This document shows positions 11,641-23,500 of a DNA stretch of 64,000 bases, piece by piece (position 1 is the first letter of the stretch; each line of letters begins with the position of its first letter). The notes beneath the pieces were generated by a model. It saw only the letters and a program-made list of their open reading frames with translations, ran no database searches and was not told the DNA's origin. The position numbers and the translations under genes were made by a program. Source of the DNA: Hyalella azteca (lineage: Eukaryota; Arthropoda; Malacostraca; Amphipoda; Hyalellidae); assembly GCF_000764305.2 (NCBI RefSeq), contig NW_025946698.1, positions 1 through 64,000 of the forward strand, given 5' to 3'.

Positions 11641-12537
11641 CATGCAAACTAGAAAATATATGTTTAAAGCTCATCTTGCTGTCCCGGCTATGAGCAAAGA
11701 TCGTCGCCAATGACAAACGTGGGAAGATTTTAGATTGCGCCGCTTGAACTGTAGCTTCTGACTGCATATATATCGCCCATTTTTTACTATATTCTCCCTT
11801 CCAATGCAGTTCTATGCAACCAAGTGATATTTAAATATATAATTGAGTTTCAACTTTCAGAAATTGGTTGAAGCTACTGAGCAAAGAAGGTAATTGATTC
11901 CAAGTTGCTTTGCATACATGATAAAGTGGACCAGCTGCTGGTGTCCGAACAGCTGCACTCAAAAAACGACGGCCGTCGAGTTCACATTAGCTGAATATCG
12001 CCACTAAAACTTAAAATTTGTTAGTTCGTTCAACGAATTTCTGGCGATAAAACCTCAATGGAAGGTGTAGACTAGCTGAGGCGACTGACAATCGACTACC
12101 AATTGCCACCATCAAAAATTGATTGCTGAATTTTTTATCACTTCCCAAGAAGCCGTGAATGAATCGTGACCACACCAATTTGGGTCATGAATGAGTTGTC
12201 GTCACTGTTCAAGACGTCGTGAATGAATCACAACCAATTGCTTGAAAACCGCCGTGTCGCCGCTGCTCCTGAACACTGATCGTCAGATGTTGGGGCGAGA
12301 GACTCGCCACGCCGACCTCTGAGCTGACTCAGACGATGGTGCGCTGACTGCTACGAACGAAGTTGATTGACTAGTAAAATAGTGTAGCTGACTGAGTCCA
12401 GCCATTTGCGTCGTATGCGAAAAACGGAATACGCCGAAGAGAGCAAACAGTGTTAGATAACTTGTATGAACGCAATGAGCTGGCTAGCTAAATAAATTAA
12501 GGTGAATGAGATGACCGTCACAATCGACCTGAGTTGA
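11641..12537. other. intergenic DNA, no gene seen
   Basis: There is a loose direct repeat of a CGTGAATGAATCRNRACCA segment at about 12150 and 12210. No frame of note. Confidence 0.4.
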
Positions 12538-13108
12538 CTGAAAATAACGCTGTTGGCGGACAGACTAAACCGAAGTGATCTAACTGACAAAACGCAGTGA
12601 TCTGAGGGACAAAATGAAATAATCTGACTGACAAAACACCGTGATCAGACTGACAAAACACACTGATATGACTGACAAATTGCAGTGATCTGATTGTGAT
12701 AACGGAGTGATCTGACTGACTAAACCCAGTGATCTGACTGACAAAACGCTGTGATCTGACTGATAAAATGCAGAGATTTGATTGACAAAATGCAGTGATC
12801 TGCCTAACAAATTTTAGTGATCTGACTGTCAAAACGCAGTGTTTTGACAGACAAACCGCAGTGATCTGACTGGTAAAACGCAGTGATCTGACTGACAAAT
12901 CGCAGTTGTCTGACTGACAAAACACAAAGATCTGACTGAAAAATTGCAGTGACCTGACTGACTGAACGCAGTGATCTGACTATCCAAACTCAGTGATCTG
13001 ATTGGCAAAATGTAGTGATCTGATTGAACAAACTTTGTGATCAGACAGACAAAACGCTGTGATCTGACTGATAAAATGCAGTGATTTGATTGACGAAATG
13101 CAGTGATC
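12538..13108. repeat. 22-bp minisatellite, about 26 copies
   Basis: The unit is GTGATCTGACTGACAAAACG plus CA, with frequent substitutions. Since 22 is not a multiple of three, each open minus-strand frame cycles through the three phases of the unit. This gives a false 22-residue protein repeat. Confidence 0.95.
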
Positions 13109-13109
13109 N
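13109..13109. other. single-N join between two minisatellites
   Basis: The N sits exactly where the 22-bp array changes to the 23-bp array. The true distance between them is therefore unknown. Confidence 0.6.
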
Positions 13110-14312
13110 TTTGGCTCAAACAAACACAGTGAAGTGGCTCAAACAAACACAAAGAGTTGGCTCAAACAAACACAGTGAGTTTCATCAAACAAACACAGTG
13201 AGTTGGCTCAAACAAAAACAGTGAGTTGGCTCAAACAAGCATAGTGAGTTGCCTCAAACAAACACAGTGAGTTGGCTCAAACAAATGCAGTGAGTTGGCT
13301 CAAACAAACACAGTGAAGTGGCTCTAACAAACACAGTGAGTTGCATCAAACAAACACAGTGAGTTGGCTCAAACAAAAACAGTGAGTTGGCTCAAACAAG
13401 CATAGTGAGTTGCCTCAAACAAACACAGTGAGTTCGCTCAAACAAATGCAGTGAGTTGGCTCAAACAAACACAGTGAAGTGGCTCAAACAAATACAGTGA
13501 GTTGGCTCAAACAAGCACAGTGAGTTAGTTCAAACAAACACAGTGAGTTGGCTCAAACAAACACAGTGAGTTTTCTCAAACAAACACAGTGAGTTAGTTC
13601 AAACAAATACAGTGAGTTGGCTCAAACAAACACAGTGAGTTGGCTCAAACAAATACAGTGAGTTGGCTCAAACAAACACAGTGAGTTGGCTCAAACAAAC
13701 ACAGTGAGTTGGCTCAAACAAACACAGTGAGTTGGCTCAAACAAACACAGTGAGTTGGCTCAAACAAATACAGTGAGTTGGCTCAAACAAACACAGTGAG
13801 TTGGCTCAAACAAAACACAGTGAGTTGGCTCAAACAAAACACAGTGATTTAGTTCAAACAAATACAGTGAGTTGGCTCAAACAAATACAGTGAGTTGGCT
13901 CAAACAAAAACAGTGAGTTGGCTCAAACAAAAACAGTGAGTTGGCTCAAACAAATACAGTGAGTTGGCTCAAACAAGCACAGTGAGTTGGCTCAAACAAA
14001 AACAGTGAGTTGGCTCAAACAAAAACAGTGAGTTGGCTCAAACAAACACAGTTAGTTGGCTCAAACAAATACAGTGAGTTGGCTCAAGCAAACACAGTGA
14101 GTTGGCTCAAACAAATACAGTGAGTTGGCTCAAACAAAAACAGTGAGTTGGCTCAAACAAACATAGTTAGTTGGCTCAAACAAATACAGTGAGTTGGCTC
14201 AAGCAAAAACAGTGAGTTGGTTCAAACAAATACAGTGAGTTGGCTCAAGCAAACACAGTGAGTGGGCTAAAACATACAAAGTGAGTTGGCTCCAACAGAG
14301 CGAGTTGACTCA
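13110..14312. repeat. 23-bp minisatellite, about 52 copies
   Basis: The unit is GTGAGTTGGCTCAAACAAAC plus ACA. The last triplet varies (ACA, ATACA, AAACA, ATGCA) and there are a few 24-bp insertions. It shares the CAGTGA..CT..ACAAA skeleton with the neighbouring 22-bp array. The two may be one family that diverged in unit length. Confidence 0.95.
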
Positions 14313-14516
14313 CATTTCAGGTAATCATAAAGTTGCGATGTGCATTAAATTCAATCCATTAATAAAATTTCCCCAACTCTAGCGAAGACCGTATTGAGGA
14401 GTATCACTCATTCAATTCACACAATGCGCGGATATTTTATGTCATGCATTATTGTGTGATGTCCCCACAGACTGAACACAATTACCAAAGAATAAATAAG
14501 AGACGAAATTAATGTC

Positions 14517-14558
14517 ATGGGCGGCCTGCTGATGCTTCTCAGCGCCGCTGCCGCGACG
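14517..14558 (+). CDS. IR exon 1, signal peptide
   Basis: It encodes MGGLLMLLSAAAAT, a short hydrophobic leader, and ends in phase 0 at ACG|GTGAGT. An upstream in-frame start is not needed, because the leader and donor fit directly. The next exon begins in phase 0. Confidence 0.65.
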
Positions 14559-17500
14559 GTGAGTGCTGCACAAGCAAGTCTCAAATCATGTTAAAATCAT
14601 GTTGAAAAAAGAATTAGGTTCACTGCGACAAAGATGGTTGGATTAGTTGCACCCGTGACGCGCTAGTTTCCTTGCGTGTCTATTGCTATTGTGTTTTCAA
14701 AAGGCATTTGCCTGCATTTACCATTTCTCGCCTTTAATACGTAATTAAAGAAATGTTCCCTTCTGATTCTGTTTTCAATCCCGCATAGGCAACTGGTATT
14801 GTTGTGATGAAAATACGTAGATTGTCTTGAGCTTATATTTGATATGAATAAGAAGAACAAGATATTCTGTCGACTACTAAGGAAAAAAGTAGGCAATAAA
14901 TTTCATTTGTGTCGATTTATTGATTCTAGGACAATTTCTTTTTGTAGGAATAAAAAACTTTGCAGTTTTATCGTGTCTTCAGTGGCGACTGATGCTTGAT
15001 TATTAATGCTTGTATACCCCCAATGAAATTTTAGAATGAATTTGTATTAATTTTATTTCTGTCATAGTGAAGAAACAATGAATTTCTCAACAGAGCATCT
15101 GGCGGTACACGACAGCGTTCAATGGCTCAGCTTTGATCAGCTCAGACGCTCTCATGACGCTGACTGTAAGCTTGCTGGTGCGCTGGTGTGCTGACTGCGA
15201 GCTGTCGTTGGTCTTTGACGAGCCCAGTGCTGCACTGGGCGAGGCCTTCATCCACAAGCTGAACCAGCATGACTGGCCCCATCAAGTCATAAAACTGGGG
15301 CATGGCCCCAACAAAAGGAACGGACAAGGTGATAAAAAGAATTTTTCAGCGCGTACATCTGCTTTTGAAGTTATTCTCTAACGTTCACGCAGTAATAATA
15401 TGAATATATTTCACTTGCAGTCCAGTTTAAAATGTGTCACTTTAACGCATCACGTATCTTTTCAAACCTTGGATCAGCCTCGTTTCTTCTCTCGATACTC
15501 GGAATTATTGACTTTGGCATGAAATATTGAATCCACTTTACATTTAACCCACTACTACCGGAAATGAGTAACCGAAGCAATATTTTCACACAAGCTTACC
15601 CAAAAAGGGTACGTTGCTAGTGAGCGCAAAATGACTTGCACTGATGGTTGTCGCCACGTACGACAATTTAAAATGTTCTCTGTTGCGTACAACGTCCTCA
15701 GGTTGCTACACTCAATAAGTTTACGTATAATTTAAGTTGAAAGTTATGTTCCTGGAGAGTGACATAGGGAGGTAGAGCGTTAATTAATGTTTGTTTTACA
15801 TTTTGGCCAGGGCGCTGGGGCTGTCAAGTGATGGCGTTCTTCGTCTCACCATCTTCGCTCTCTCCTGCCCTCATCACCTCCACCATCGATATGTCGACCG
15901 CCGTCACCACTCGCGTTGTCATCATCTCACCACAGGAGCTGCCGTCTGACTTCATCACTAACTTCATCACTGATGAGCGCTTCTCTGAACAACTGCAGTT
16001 GCTGCTTCTTAATTACGAGCAAGGTTATTATTACACTATTAAAAGAATTTCAATGTACGAATTTTACGATACAATATATTTTCAAATTTTCTGCTCTAAA
16101 TCCCTATGATTTTACCTGTAATACAACAGTAAAGGATAATTGTTTTGCTCTACAGTTTCTTTTTTCAAGTTTCGAATAAATTCGCCTCCATACTCATTTC
16201 AGTGATCAAAACGTTCCATTGAAGCACAGTTAAATTATTCGCACTCAAAATCTAAGGTGATGCATATTATAAAACATTTTTGCTAATTTCGTCCAAGTTG
16301 AAGTCGAAGCGCCCCATCGAAAATATCTGTCGCGACGCAATATCAAGTCTAACATGAAGTTTATTAATGGTATTGCAAATGAGACTTGATAGAATCATCT
16401 AAATGTATGGTTAAAATTGAAATAGTTTACGTACAATTTGTACCAAATAAAATCAACGTGGGTTGATTAGAAATACCATCATCAAATACCATCACATCAG
16501 AGAAGAAGCTCAAGTTTATCTGACATGTAATGAAGCATCAATTATGCTAGTAATAAATATATATATAATTGTAATAAATGTAATTGAAGCTAGTAAATAA
16601 ATATAAATATATCTATAAATAAATAAATATTTATAAAGCTAATAAAGTATCAAAAATAGTTTCCAAATCGTCCAGCATGAATTAAGATGTCATCTGTATA
16701 AGCGTTACCACTGAACTATACAGCCAGTAAAACACAGGTTGGATAAGAACATGCACGGGCCGCGGCGGAGGCGGATTTGGGGTGTTAGCCCGACAAGGAT
16801 AAAATGCATACTAACAAGTCGTGCTACTATCCTACACGTTAGTTTTCGCAGGTACATAATGGTTCGAGAGAAGCTCGTTACCAACAGCTCAACACATCAT
16901 CATCAGAAGCTCGTTACCAACAGCTCCACACATCATCATCATTGACACTTGCCGTATGAGGCGCCGGTGTCCGGCTGACACTTGCTTTGCGTACTTAGAC
17001 TTAGCTCATTCACTACATCGCAACTTGAATGTGCACATGTAATGTGTAATTTATACAGATACTTTCACCATACCATTATCTAACATAGATCAACATCTAA
17101 GAACATTCTATCACCGTGCCATGCATAGCTCATCCTCCGGTTGAATATGTGGTCGATCAATCGATTTCGAAAATAATTCGACGTACCAAAATTTAACATA
17201 TATATCATTCAAATAGCATTAATTAATTTTAATGTAACGAGCTTAATGTACCACTATATCTGATCTTGGATGTGCATCAGTTTGTTATGTGCATCGCCAT
17301 GCAACTAACTTCAAGCATCAGACCGGGTGGACAGAGTGAAGTTGAACTAATAGTATGTATGCGTATGAAAGGTATGCGTGATTTTTTATTTTACGGTCTT
17401 GCTTGATATATAGAATAACAAAATAAAGTACATTGCAAAAAAAAGAAATTTATTAACGTGTATCTCCATTATTTTAGGACTATGAACGGATACGTGATGC

Positions 17501-20500
17501 GGGTTGTTACGTTAGCGTTCCGGCCTTTTTCCGACTACGAGAAGACCTCCTCCGACGTGCTCGCCCCAACGAAGATTCGCGACTCGGTAGACGCGAGGCT
17601 CCTGGAGGTGATGACGCGAAGGCTCAACTGCAGCTACGTCCTCAGGGAGCCAGTCGATGGCAACTGGGGGTGAGNGTACTTACTGATCCTCAGAGGTACT
17701 TACTGATCCTCAGAGGTACTTACTGATCCTCAGAGGTACTTACTGATCCTCAGAGGTACTTACTGATCCTCAGAGGTACTTACTGATCCTCAGAGGTACT
17801 TACTGATCCTCAGAGGTACTTACTGATCCTCAGAGGTACTTACTGATCCTCAGAGGTACTTACTGATCCTCAGAGGTACTTACTGATCCTCAGAGGTACT
17901 TACTGATCCTCAGAGGTACTTACTGATCCTCAGAGGTACTTACTGATCCTCAGAGGTACTTACTGATCCTCAGAGGTACTTACTGATCCTCAGAGGTACT
18001 TACTGATCCTCAGAGGTACTTACTGATCCTCAGAGGTACTTACTGATCCTCAGAGGTACTTACTGATCCTCAGAGGTACTTACTGATCCTCAGAGGTACT
18101 TACTGATCCTCAGAGGTACTTACTGATCCTCAGAGGTACTTACTGATCCTCAGAGGTACTTACTGATCCTCAGAGGTACTTACTGATCCTCAGAGGTACT
18201 TACTGATCCTCAGAGGTACTTACTGATCCTCAGAGGTTCTTACTGATCCTCAGAGGTACTTACTGATCCTTAGAGGTACTTACTGATCCTCAGAGGTTGT
18301 TCCTGATCATCAATGGTACTTACTGATCCTCAAAGGTAACGGAAGTACTGAGTGAACGATCGCAGTACTGATATACGTCGCAGTTTTGTGCCATCAAATG
18401 AGCTTACGGGTGACCTTTCAAATGTTGTATCCTCATTTTCGGTGATGCGTAGGAGACATCAATTAACAATGTTTAAAGGAGTGACGGCGCGAAAATGACA
18501 ACTATCTAAAGCGCTAGCAAAGGTTCTACTACTATGAAAGGAGCGACAACCAGGCTTGTCTGTCCTAGTTACAGGTTTGACAAAACCATTCCGACGTGTG
18601 CAACACTGTCACGAGCCCGGCAATCCCACTGAAAAACTAAGCGAACCCACTCAAAGACTTGATAATCCCGCTCAAAGAAATAGCTTTCCCCCTCAAAGAC
18701 AAGGCTATTCACTCTTGGTCCTAGCTCTCCTACTCAAAACTAGAATGTCTCATTCACAGTCTACCAGCCAGCTTGACTACGTGGCGCCTCCAAGTAAACT
18801 TGAGTTGCGCACAGCACACTGGACAAACCCAATTTGAAACTTGAATATAAGACTCTGCAAACTCATTTCAAAAATGGGTCATATTTAACCTATGAAATTA
18901 AAATATTCGTACGTAACAAACGTAAACCTAATATATTTCTAATTCATGCTTATTATTACATGCTTGAGCAGAGTTGTACATGGAGCATGAGATTATTGTT
19001 GACCTAAGTATTTCATACGGATGTAAGTTTGTTAGCTCTGCAGCAATCATTTCTGACTTCGTACGATCTCTTTTCGGGCGTCAATAATTTGAACAATAAC
19101 ATTATGTATATCGATGTTTCAAATAAAACTAGAAAAAGTTAGAATGTTAGTAAAATCTTTTTAATATTGTCATTCCGCAAATTGAGTATTATTAGAATTA
19201 TAACCAAGATGAACTTTTGAATTAACGTCAATTGCCGATTATTATCAATTATTAAGTTTAAAATTGAAAATGGTAGTCGAAGTGTGGCTGCTGCTGCTGT
19301 TGAGCGTGATGGCATCAGCACCAGCCGTGTGGGTGCTAGACAGGCACTGCTTCAAGAGGCTTAATGGGGCCAACTGGCGTAACAACGATCCCTCCTTCAG
19401 CACCATCTTCCTCAACACCTTCGCATCTATCCTGCAGAAGCCTACGACAATTATTCCTAAGTAATAAATTTTTAATTTAAATTTAAAATTCAAAAGACAG
19501 GCTTGAGAGTGTTAATTTAAAATTTTCAATAAAAGAAAATTTTCAATCGAAACTTATGTCACACACTCACCAAAAATTTCACTAAGAAATATATTATGAA
19601 ATATATAATAATGCAAATGTTATTCAGAGGTGCTAGTCATCGGATACTGTTTTTATCGTGGTGGCTCTACTGCCTCTTCATGTCCACGTTCTACTCGGGA
19701 TCCTTGGTGGCGTACCTCAGCTTCCCCAGCCAGAGTCCCAGTATCGACACACTCGAGCAACTCTCCTACAGCGACTACCGATGGGGAGCCCTCAACTCTT
19801 ATGGCTCAGACTACCAGCTTTTTCGGGACAGCAACGTGAGTTAGCCCTTCGCATGAGGCTTTGAGCGAGTTACAAGGGTTTCAAACCCTGCGTCGTAAAT
19901 ACTGCATTAATAAAGAATTCTATAAGAGATTGGATGTCTCATCAGCTTCTAAAATCAGATTATCCGAAGGCTGTTACCCATTGTTTTCACTATAGGACAA
20001 CAAACATGTGCTAGCCTACTTGAACATACTAGACCAAACTCCAAACATGACTAGATGCCTACCATCTTGGTCTATTCAAAATGCAAATCAGATTTTCTTG
20101 CTAGCCAGCATAGTTTTCGTAAGCTCTCGAAGAACAGTCGATAACCCTGGTCGGATTATTCAATTGCAGACATTATGCCTGCAAAGTCTACCAGAGATAC
20201 TTCCTTAGAACATTTAATTCTGTTAGTATCTCAAAATAAATTCTGGAGCCTGTCTGAGCACTATTTATCAGCACAAATTTGAAGTCGTTTAAAATTTCCC
20301 AGTTAAAAGTCTAAAAATCCTACAAAAGGCATATCGCAAGCATCGCAATCACAATAAATAGATTTAATATCGCTGAAGGTAACTCATTCAATATATATAT
20401 GTAGTATATATAAGTAAAAATTAAACAATAATGAATTGAAATTAAAAAATGAAATAAAAAATAATATAAAACCAATGAATTAAAATTCATTTGACCGCTC

Positions 20501-23500
20501 GTTCATGAGAAGATAGAGTAATTTCATTGTAAGATGACAGATAGCAATTTCTGCGTCTTCAACCGGTGTGGGAGCTTAGATTCTGCCCACTAGCAATATA
20601 ACGAATGATAAATATGATAAGTAAACGAATTTTTCTTACGAGGATTTTGCTCTCAAGGAACAGGAACACAAGCAGTTTCCTCAAATATTCGATTGTAAAA
20701 TTTTCTTGACGACTTTTCGTTGAACTGCCAAAATGCAATATGTAGAACCACAGTATGATAAGTCACTGATTTAAGATTTATTAAATTTCTATACGATAAC
20801 GTTCATAGAGAACTTATTTCCAGGTTGACAGTAAAAAAAAAAAAGACTGGCTACAGTGAGAAAAAATTGAAATCACTGAAGTACCGCGATAGAATCTTCG
20901 CTAGCAACGAAATTTTTTGAACCGTTGAATCTTACAATTAGGGCACACCTGGATCTTGGAGGAGGAAATTTAAGTTCATTTTTCAATACTTCCCAAATTC
21001 CACTTGAATGCAATTACATCAATAATATACAGTAGATAAATTGGATTAGTATGAGAATCTGACGATAATAATTCATCACATTTTTATAACATGGAATCTA
21101 ATTTTACTGTGATACTATTTTGTTGATTTAGAAGTCGTTCGTAACAGTGTCATAATGTGTGATCTTACTACTAAGACGATTGGGTAAGGCCCGAGTGAAT
21201 TCGGCGGATTCACTCCGTCAGCTAAGTCTGTGTTAAACTCTAGTCTGCGATTTATTAAATTTAACTTTGAAATATGTTTCAAAATGACAAAACTTTTATA
21301 CCTTTGATAATAGTATTGCTATTTTCTCTTAATGTGCATAAATAATACAGGTATCCTCACCGTATGAATTCATTATAGCATTTAACTTATATAGTAGAAT
21401 GATGTAGTGTTTGTGCGGATCCGTTAGTTGAATTACCCCTTGACAACCGGCATTTTTTCAATCTGATGAAATTTTTTTTACGAGCTGGTGATGGAGAGTG
21501 CGAAAGTTTCGAATCGCAACGGATTGCCAAAAGCAGATGCTTTTAGGGTTAAAAGATTAAACCCTGGTTAAACCAGGCGTAAAGCACGAGGTGACGTAAC
21601 GAAAATAATAATCCGGCACGGGTGGTGTTCTTAACTTGCATTAGATTCTTGTAGGTTTTTGGAGCGGCTGCAGCCCTTTAAACCGAACCACACTCCTCTC
21701 GAGCAGTGGGGGATAGTACCTCTCACACTCGAGTATTTTAATCATTTTATTTTTGCTAAGTTCAGAGTGGCTTTTTCCCGCATACCCGCTATTACCCGTG
21801 TCGCATTAGCTATAGTGTGTCCCTCACTCGGCTTCTTCTCCCCTTGCCACCTTTTTTCATCCCCTTGGAACGTAAGGGAGTTAAGAGTTTGTCCCGTTAA
21901 AACGTTTATCCCGCTTCAGCTCATGTGTTCAAAACAAATAGTTAGGCTCTGTGAAGTCAGAAGGTTACTTCGACTGCTTCTGACTCTTGTAGGTGTTTCC
22001 GACTAGAATATTACGCTGTATTTGGCTAGCAGTCCCAAGATTTTTGTTATGTCTCATTTAAAACATTTGTTAATGACACTCCCGTTTAACCAAGACATTT
22101 TATACGAGTGTATTCTCCTCACTGATTGTCTCAAATGACCATAGCGTGAAACTGTAGCCTCATATATCATGGATCTATTTTCTCCATATTCAATTACACC
22201 TTAGAACATTTTAAACTTTTTTGGGGCATTTTTCTTGGTATAAATGTAAGTATTTAACGTTAGCAAGTGCATAAACACAGGTTTCATAATTAGCTCACAA
22301 AGGATATTAAACTTGGTTATTAAACATTGAGTTGTAATGAATTCACAGTTTACGAATTTACAGCAGACGAATTGCTTGCAATAGGCCAAATGCAGTTTTA
22401 AGAACTGTGTAATAGAAAATATACAATACCTTTTAGAATTCTGCTGGTCAAGTCCTTGGGTTAACTGGTAAATAATCGTCAGTTAACAGATTTCTGCGAA
22501 CTGTACCATAAAACGTGTAGTTTTATTTTAAGATTGGTCTAGTTGGTAATAGTAGTGTAAATTGCGCTGTTCTAGTTTCAAAATATTTGGTGAATCATTT
22601 TCGGAGGATCTGATTTTGCAAACTGTGATGGTACGTCGCAAGGCCATACTACATATTTAAAAAAGCGATGAATGTTCTGCTTAACTATCATTACAATTTT
22701 TTCAAGGATCCTGTGTACATGAGACTCTTCGCAAAAATGGAATTTTTTCCCGAGCCTCAACTCATGAATGAAGTGTCCAAAGGAAGATTCGCCTTCATTG
22801 GATACCTGACGCATATTCGAAATCTGCATGCAACCAAGGAAAAAGATCCTACTTGGCACACGCAGGCAAGCTATAATAGAAAAAGCTGAAAAAGTCCATA
22901 TTTACTAATCCATTCCGAAAAAAATTGACAGTCAAGTATAATTTCCGAGGTTTTCCACAGGTTTATTACCCACACGAGACGTTCTTTCCAAACGGATTTG
23001 GTTGGGCACTGCGCAAAGGGTCTCAGGTTCGACGTCACATTGATGACATGTTCAGCGACCTTCTGCAAGCCGGCATGGTCAAGCTCTGGCTTGGCGAAAT
23101 CCTCAAGAAATCTGCAGTAGAAGCAAGCCATCTGACTGGAAAGGTGTGAAACCCTGCAGTGCATTGCTCAGCACGAGTATAAGGAACTTATTCTTTACAG
23201 CATGCATCCTTTTCCATTTTTGGACGTTTACCCCGGTGATATTACCCCTTGTACTCAGTAGATATCTCGTTACCTTATGCCTTTCCTACATCCTTTATCG
23301 TGACTCATTTGAGGCTACATATTTCCATGTCCTCAAAGTGCGAAAGCAACAATTGTCATCGAAACGCTTCAAGGAAGTGAGCAACTTGTCGAGCGAAAAC
23401 TTTTTGCGTCTGATGGCGACTTTGCAATCAGTTTAAAGGTTTGACGGAGAGACATACTCGCGACATTATAGGAAATGAGTTGAATGATATACCAAAAGTT

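Noticed and set aside
12518..13152. Minus-strand frames with a 22-residue repeat resembling a repeat protein
   Set aside because: Produced by the 22-bp minisatellite cycling through three phases.
16739..16945. Frame with Arg-rich start and His tract, possibly the missing IR exon
   Set aside because: It has an acceptor-like CACAG and a donor-like GCAG|GTACAT, but its phase does not join exons 3 and 4 and it shows no IR motif. The His codons come from a CATCATCAT repeat.
12538..18340. Possible CRISPR-like arrays
   Set aside because: The repeats are contiguous with no unique spacers, and the context is an animal intron or intergenic DNA.
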